Under the pieces are notes generated by a model that did no database searches, was not told the DNA's origin, and worked only from the letters and a program-made list of their open reading frames with translations. The position numbers were made by a program, and so were the translations under genes. Shown one piece after another: positions 49,048 through 53,147 of a stretch of 53,147 bases of DNA (its first letter is position 1; each line of letters begins with the position of its first letter). This stretch comes from Acidobacteriota bacterium (GTDB lineage: Bacteria; Acidobacteriota; Terriglobia; Bryobacterales; Bryobacteraceae), in the NCBI GenBank assembly GCA_021787555.1, contig JAJYLS010000003.1, positions 1 to 53,147 of the forward strand, written 5' to 3'.

Positions 49048-50310
49048 ATGGCCGGAGTCCTCGCGAAGCGGTTGCGCACGGTGGCGGCTTCGCTGGCCGT
49101 GATCCTGGTGATCGCGCTTGCGCTGCGCGTCGATTACGCCTGGGACTACGCGCAGCATCGTCCCCGGCAGGCGCTGGCCATCTTTCCGTTCCTGTTCGAG
49201 CCGGGGAACGTGGCCGCATCGCTCGCGGCGGGCCACGGATTCAGTTCGCCCTTCCGCCAGAACACCGGGCCGACAGCGTGGCTCGCGCCGGTCTACCCGC
49301 TGCTTCTGGCCGGCATCTTCCGCACCTTCGGCATCTACAAATTCGCCTCGTTCGCAGCCGCGGCCGGACTGAATATCGCGTTCTCCACTCTCACCATCGT
49401 GCCGCTGTACTTCGCCGGGCGGCGCGTGGGCGGCATCGGCACCGCCGCCCTGGCCGGATGGCTGTGGGCGGTGTTCCCGAACGCCATCAAACTGCCGGTA
49501 CAGGCGATGTGGGACGCCTCGCTCGGCGCGCTGCTCGCGGCGGCGATTCTATGGGCCACGCTCGCGGTAGCCGGGTCGCGGCGCATCGCGGCTTGGTGCG
49601 GCTACGGCCTGCTATGGGGTCTGGCGCTCATGACCACGCCCGCACTGGGCGCGATGCTGCCGTTCCTGCTCGGATGGATGGCCTGGCGCGCGCGCCGCAT
49701 TTCGCGCCCGGCGCTGGCGCTCGCGGCCGCGGTGCTGTGCTGCGTCCCCTGGACCGTGCGCAACTTCGAGACCTTCCACGCCTTCATCCCGCTGCGGTCG
49801 GTGGTTGGCCTGACCCTTTGGCTGGGCAACCACAGCCAGGCGGCCGGCGTCTGGCCGGGACGGCTGCATCCCATCGATAACCAGGTGGAGCGCGCCCGCT
49901 ACGTCGAATTGGGCGAGGTGGCCTACATGCAGGAAAAGAAACAGCAGGCGCTGGAATTCATCGGGCGGCGCCCGGCAGAGGAGGCCGGCGCCGCCTGGTC
50001 GCATTGCGTGGCGCTCTGGACGGGCGGCACCGCCCACCCGCTGGCCGATTTCCCGCGCGGCGATTGGCCGTTCCGCGGCATTCTGCTTTTCAACCTGCTG
50101 GCCGGCGCCGGCGCCCTGGCCGGGGCAATAGTCCTCTACCGCGCGCGCAATGTGTATGCGTTCCCCCTGGCCGCGGGGCCGCTGATTTTTCCGCTGGTGT
50201 ACTATCTCACGCTGGGCTCGGCCCGCTACCGGCACCCGCTCGACCCGGCACTGCTGCTGCTGACGGCGGTGGCGTTGAACCGCGGGGCCGCGAGTAAGGG
50301 GCGTTACTGA
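49048..50310 (+). CDS. GT39/ArnT-like membrane glycosyltransferase
   Basis: A 420-residue polytopic inner-membrane protein with about ten helices. The N-terminal helix 'VAASLAVILVIALALRVDYA' is followed by a periplasmic loop containing 'GHGFSSPFRQNTGPTAWLAP' and 'VYPLLLAGIFRTFG', the layout of GT39/PMT-type sugar transferases that use polyprenyl-phosphate sugars. A typical catalytic acidic pair is not clear by eye. ATG 49048 follows TAAACT (49035-49040) by seven bases. Its end overlaps the convergent HTH-like gene by seven bases. Substrate unknown. Confidence 0.72.
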   Translation: MAGVLAKRLRTVAASLAVILVIALALRVDYAWDYAQHRPRQALAIFPFLFEPGNVAASLAAGHGFSSPFRQNTGPTAWLAPVYPLLLAGIFRTFGIYKFASFAAAAGLNIAFSTLTIVPLYFAGRRVGGIGTAALAGWLWAVFPNAIKLPVQAMWDASLGALLAAAILWATLAVAGSRRIAAWCGYGLLWGLALMTTPALGAMLPFLLGWMAWRARRISRPALALAAAVLCCVPWTVRNFETFHAFIPLRSVVGLTLWLGNHSQAAGVWPGRLHPIDNQVERARYVELGEVAYMQEKKQQALEFIGRRPAEEAGAAWSHCVALWTGGTAHPLADFPRGDWPFRGILLFNLLAGAGALAGAIVLYRARNVYAFPLAAGPLIFPLVYYLTLGSARYRHPLDPALLLLTAVALNRGAASKGRY

Positions 50311-50570
50311 AGGCGCGGGTGGATCTGCTCGTTCGAAACCAGGCCGTCGAAGATCGCCAGGACCTGCTTGCGGTAGGCGTAGATGCGTTGCAGGCTGTCC
50401 CGGAAGGAAACCTCGAAATCACGCGCTTTCATCCACTTCTGGAGCATGGACGGGGACACGTCAATATCTTGCCTGAGGGTCTCGACATCATGCCCCCGGA
50501 GGAAGAGGCCGTAAAAAAAGGCGGCTTCACGCTGGGGAGCTAAGGGGTCGTTTTCATCTCTCGCCGTCAT
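50304..50570 (-). CDS. Small HTH-like protein, function unknown
   Basis: An 88-residue protein starting at ATG 50570 (an in-frame upstream ATG at 50819 lies inside manA). 'RGHDVETLRQDIDVSPSMLQ' with 'KWMKARDFEVSFRDSLQRIY' looks like a helix-turn-helix followed by a helical tail. I do not know a named family. It follows manA in the same direction and overlaps the convergent GT39-like gene by seven bases, so sense and antisense transcripts collide here. Confidence 0.55.
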   Translation of the reverse strand: MTARDENDPLAPQREAAFFYGLFLRGHDVETLRQDIDVSPSMLQKWMKARDFEVSFRDSLQRIYAYRKQVLAIFDGLVSNEQIHPRLQ

Positions 50571-50659
50571 AAACGTCTCAGCGAAAATAGCAGTATAGCG
50601 ATGCCTGGAGCCTTCCGGCAAGTGGCCCGCGGGGCCGGGGGAAAGAAGGGAGGCATCTT

Positions 50660-51466
50660 TTATTTTTGTCTTGGCGCCCAGGTTCGGAGGAACCGGGCCG
50701 CCGATTCCGCACGGACCGCCGGTTGCTCGCCGGATTCGGGCAGCAGCCAGACCTCGGCCGGCCGGAACGGCTGAGTGCCGATCGTGCCGCGGCCTTCCAG
50801 ACAGATCCAAAGCTGACACCGCTCCGCTTGCGGGCGCTCTTCCCCGCCCTCCGGCACGCGCACTGCCTCGGTGATGAAATGCGCCGAGCGCGCCAGTTCC
50901 TCACGACCGGGCGCGATGGCCCGGGGCACCGAGGCTCCGGGATGCACTCCTAAATCGGCGATGGCCGCCGCCTGCTCCACGTGGATCGGCCGCGGCCGGC
51001 CATAGTCCCACAACCGGTAGGTCACGTCCGAATTCTGCTGGATTTCGCACAGCACCAGCCCCGCGCCGATAGCGTGCACCGTGTGGGCGGGGGTGAAGTA
51101 GGTTTCGCCGGCGCGCACCGGAATCCAGTTCAGCAGCCGCTCGATTTCGCCCGTGCAGGCGGACTGCCGCAGGCGCTCGCGCGCGATCGGCTCGCGGAAC
51201 CCGAGGGCGATTTCGGCCCCCGGTTCCGCTTCCAGGATGTGCCACATTTCGGTCTTGCCCGGCTGCCCGTCGCGATCGTCCGGGTGGACCTGCACGGAAA
51301 GCCGTTCCGAGGTGAAGATCAACTTCACCAGCAGCGGCAATTCGCGCGGCGCCAGGTACCAAACCTCGCCGACCGCCTGCGGCGCATTTGGAAACCACGG
51401 CGTGAGCCGCGTCTTGCCCCAGACTTTTTCGCGGAGGGAGGGCGCCAGGCGGATCGGTTCGTCCAT
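50660..51466 (-). CDS. Mannose-6-phosphate isomerase, class I
   Basis: A 268-residue cupin enzyme interconverting mannose-6-phosphate and fructose-6-phosphate. Zinc-site blocks: 'LSVQVHPDDRDGQPGKTEMW' (Gln, His, Glu) and 'TYFTPAHTVHAIGAGLVLCE' (His), then 'IQQNSDVTYRLWDYGR'. Length fits the short ManA type. ATG 51466 is chosen because the upstream in-frame GTG at 51598 lies inside aspC. Only two bases separate it from the aminotransferase stop, so the two are co-transcribed. It may feed mannose released by GH38. Confidence 0.9.
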   Translation of the reverse strand: MDEPIRLAPSLREKVWGKTRLTPWFPNAPQAVGEVWYLAPRELPLLVKLIFTSERLSVQVHPDDRDGQPGKTEMWHILEAEPGAEIALGFREPIARERLRQSACTGEIERLLNWIPVRAGETYFTPAHTVHAIGAGLVLCEIQQNSDVTYRLWDYGRPRPIHVEQAAAIADLGVHPGASVPRAIAPGREELARSAHFITEAVRVPEGGEERPQAERCQLWICLEGRGTIGTQPFRPAEVWLLPESGEQPAVRAESAARFLRTWAPRQK

Positions 51467-51468
51467 AC

Positions 51469-52659
51469 TTACGAGTGTTTCACGACAAACTGGTGCAGGC
51501 GGTCCAGGCCGCGCTCCAGTTCCGTCATAGAGGTGGCATACGAAATGCGAATGTGCTCGGCGGTGCCGAAAGCTTCGCCGGGCACCACTGCCACGCACTG
51601 CTCGGCGAGCAGGCGCTCGGCGAATTCCAGGGTGTCGTCAATGCCGTCTTTCCCGATTGCCACCGAGATGTTCGGGTAGGCATAAAACGCGCCGCGCGGC
51701 TCGGCGCAGGTGACGCCCGGAATCGCGCGCAGCCGGGCCACCACGAAATCCCTCCGCCGGCGATATTCCGCCAGCATCCGGTCCACCGAATCCTGCGGCC
51801 CGCGCAGCGCCTCGACGCCGGCGGCCTGCGAAATCGAAGTGGGATTCGACGTGGTGTGGCTCTGGAGCTTGGTCATCGCGCCGATGATGCTCTTGGGCGC
51901 CAGGGCGAACCCGATGCGCCAGCCGGTCATGGCATAGGTCTTCGAGAGCGATCCCACCACCAGCACCCTCTGCTTCGCCCCGGGCAGCGACGCGATGGAG
52001 AACGGCTCGCTGTCGTACAGGAATTTGCAGTAGCACTCGTCGGTCAGCAGGTAAATGCCGCGCGTCGAGGTCAGGCGGAGAATCTCTTCGAATTCCCGGC
52101 GCTCCACCAGACCGCCGCTGGGGTTCGACGGCGAGTTGACGATCACCATCCGGGTGCGCGGCGTGAGCGCGCGCTCGACCATGGCCGCCGTGAGCGCGAA
52201 CCCGCGCGCTTCGGCGGTCTCGACGAAGACGCATTGCCCGCCGGCATAATTCACCACGTCCTTGAAGGTGACCCAATACGGCACTGGAATAATGACCTCG
52301 TCGCCGGGGTTGACGAGCGCTTGCATGTAGTTGAAGATCGCGTGCTTGCCGCCCACCGTGATCATGCACTCCGCCGGCTGGTAATCCGTGCCGAAATCTT
52401 TCGCATGGCGCTCGCACGCGGCCCTCTTCAACTCGGCCGTGCCGCCCGCCGGCGTGTACTTGGTGAAGTTCCGTTCGAGCGCGCGAACGGCCGCCTGCTT
52501 GATGTTCTCCGGCGTGGGAAAATCGGGTTCACCCGCGCCGAAATCCACCACGTCGGCCCCCTCCGAGCGCAGTCGCGTGGCCTCGGCGGCCACTTTCATG
52601 GTCGTCGATTCGCTGATAGAAGATATACGTTCCGCAATTGCGTTTACCGCTGCCTGCAT
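51469..52659 (-). CDS. Pyridoxal-phosphate aminotransferase, aspartate aminotransferase type
   Basis: A 396-residue class I aminotransferase. The N-terminal 'GADVVDFGAGEPDFPTPENI' and 'NFTKYTPAGGTAELKRAACE' are typical of the AspC Ib branch; the PLP lysine is in 'VVGSLSKTYAMTGWRIGFAL', and the substrate Arg is in 'EHIRISYATS'. These enzymes interconvert aspartate and oxaloacetate, sometimes prephenate too. ATG 52659 is nine bases from the coaD stop (52669), and manA follows at two bases, so coaD-aat-manA form one minus-strand transcript. Confidence 0.92.
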   Translation of the reverse strand: MQAAVNAIAERISSISESTTMKVAAEATRLRSEGADVVDFGAGEPDFPTPENIKQAAVRALERNFTKYTPAGGTAELKRAACERHAKDFGTDYQPAECMITVGGKHAIFNYMQALVNPGDEVIIPVPYWVTFKDVVNYAGGQCVFVETAEARGFALTAAMVERALTPRTRMVIVNSPSNPSGGLVERREFEEILRLTSTRGIYLLTDECYCKFLYDSEPFSIASLPGAKQRVLVVGSLSKTYAMTGWRIGFALAPKSIIGAMTKLQSHTTSNPTSISQAAGVEALRGPQDSVDRMLAEYRRRRDFVVARLRAIPGVTCAEPRGAFYAYPNISVAIGKDGIDDTLEFAERLLAEQCVAVVPGEAFGTAEHIRISYATSMTELERGLDRLHQFVVKHS

Positions 52660-52668
52660 GGAATTTTG

Positions 52669-53147
52669 TTACGCCCCTCTGTGTTTGATTTTAGACAGCC
52701 TGCGCTGGAGCCGCGCTTCCACCGAAGGCGGCACCAGCCCCGTGATATTTCCCCCCAGACTCGCCACTTCCTTCACGATCCGCGAGCTGATGAACGAGTA
52801 CGCTTCGTTGGCCATCAGAAAGACGGTCTCGATCTCCGGACGCTGCCGCCGGTTCATGAGCGCCATCTGAAGCTCGTACTCGTAATCCGAGATCGCGCGG
52901 ATGCCGCGCAGCAGCACCGTGACGCCGCGCGCCGCCGCATAATCCACCAGCAGCCCGTCAAATGAATCCACCTCGACATTCGGATACACCCGCACCACCT
53001 CGCGCAGCATGTCCGTGCGCTCCTCGACCGAAAACAGCGGCTCCTTGCTTTCGTTGCGCAGCACGGAAACGATGAGGCGGTCGAACAGCTTCGAGCCGCG
53101 CTGGACGAGGTCGAGATGGCCGTTGGTAATCGGATCGAACGACCCGG
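52669..53147 (-). CDS. coaD: Phosphopantetheine adenylyltransferase (5' truncated by window edge)
   Basis: The frame is open from the window edge: 'GSFDPITNGHLDLVQRGSKL' is the nucleotidyltransferase T/HxGH motif that starts CoaD just after residue 8. Further blocks are 'RGIRAISDYEYELQMALMNR' and 'FISSRIVKEVASLGGNITGL', which bind pantetheine and ATP. The enzyme makes dephospho-CoA from 4'-phosphopantetheine and ATP. Only about eight N-terminal residues are missing. The gene heads the operon with the aminotransferase and manA. Confidence 0.95.
   Translation of the reverse strand, partial: GSFDPITNGHLDLVQRGSKLFDRLIVSVLRNESKEPLFSVEERTDMLREVVRVYPNVEVDSFDGLLVDYAAARGVTVLLRGIRAISDYEYELQMALMNRRQRPEIETVFLMANEAYSFISSRIVKEVASLGGNITGLVPPSVEARLQRRLSKIKHRGA

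Overview
The window reads as a chromosomal segment of a high-GC member of the Acidobacteriota, most like the Solibacter/Bryobacter group. The evidence is gene content: a very large Oar-type TonB-dependent receptor with a carboxypeptidase-regulatory plug, a secreted DUF1080 protein, a PQQ quinoprotein with an inserted cytochrome c segment, secreted TPR/carboxypeptidase-regulatory proteins and several VapBC modules. This placement is inference from family content; there is no rRNA or tRNA gene in the window.

Layout. 1-2600: TerC fragment, threonylcarbamoyl-AMP synthase and prfB, whose programmed +1 frameshift site is intact. 2600-3500: a scar of broken genes (signal-peptide stub, IS4 transposase tail, TonB-receptor tail). 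3546-8461: a methyltransferase, a TRASH/YHS-like metal-binding membrane protein, a secreted TPR protein, and an OmpR-type regulator with its sensor kinase. 8529-12397: two VapBC-type modules flanking a large uncharacterised secreted protein. 12444-17233: DUF721/DciA-like protein, gatC-gatA, Fe/Mn superoxide dismutase, SthA-type transhydrogenase and a small membrane protein. 17386-21227: two tandem TolC-family proteins. 21288-22955: a HAD hydrolase and a MoeA-like molybdopterin-binding protein. 23097-25617: arginine operon argC-argB-GNAT N-acetylglutamate synthase. 25684-34855: a minus-strand block with aldo/keto reductase, an unknown secreted protein, folP, tyrS, a bifunctional-nuclease (DUF151) protein, miaB and leuS. 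34901-35538: a third VapC with an AbrB-type antitoxin. 35611-47006: a sugar-catabolism cluster made of GH38, Gfo/Idh/MocA oxidoreductase, DinB-like protein, DUF1080 hydrolase, PQQ dehydrogenase and a TonB-dependent receptor. 47007-49034: a nested mobile-element wreck. 49048-53147: a GT39-like membrane glycosyltransferase, a small HTH-like protein, class I mannose-6-phosphate isomerase, aspartate aminotransferase and the 3' part of coaD.

How the genes work together. gatCA, tyrS, leuS, prfB, miaB and the tsaC-type gene serve translation and tRNA modification. argCB plus the GNAT gene cover the first three steps of arginine synthesis. The 35.6-47 kb cluster looks like an exported system that imports and oxidatively dismantles glycosides.

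The most interesting non-gene signals are: (a) five copies of a ~75-100 bp imperfect palindrome (arms TTCACCACAGAG / CTCTGTGGTGAA), one of which has become the signal-peptide coding region of a TolC-family gene and another the C-terminus of tyrS; (b) a group II intron remnant with an almost ideal domain V whose reverse transcriptase was split, in frame and with a CTT repeat at the junctions, by a 1.36-kb serine-recombinase element; (c) a ladder of five near-perfect hairpins between leuS and miaB; (d) two divergent gene pairs whose start codons touch or overlap; and (e) -10-like hexamers repeatedly placed so close to start codons that many mRNAs are probably leaderless.
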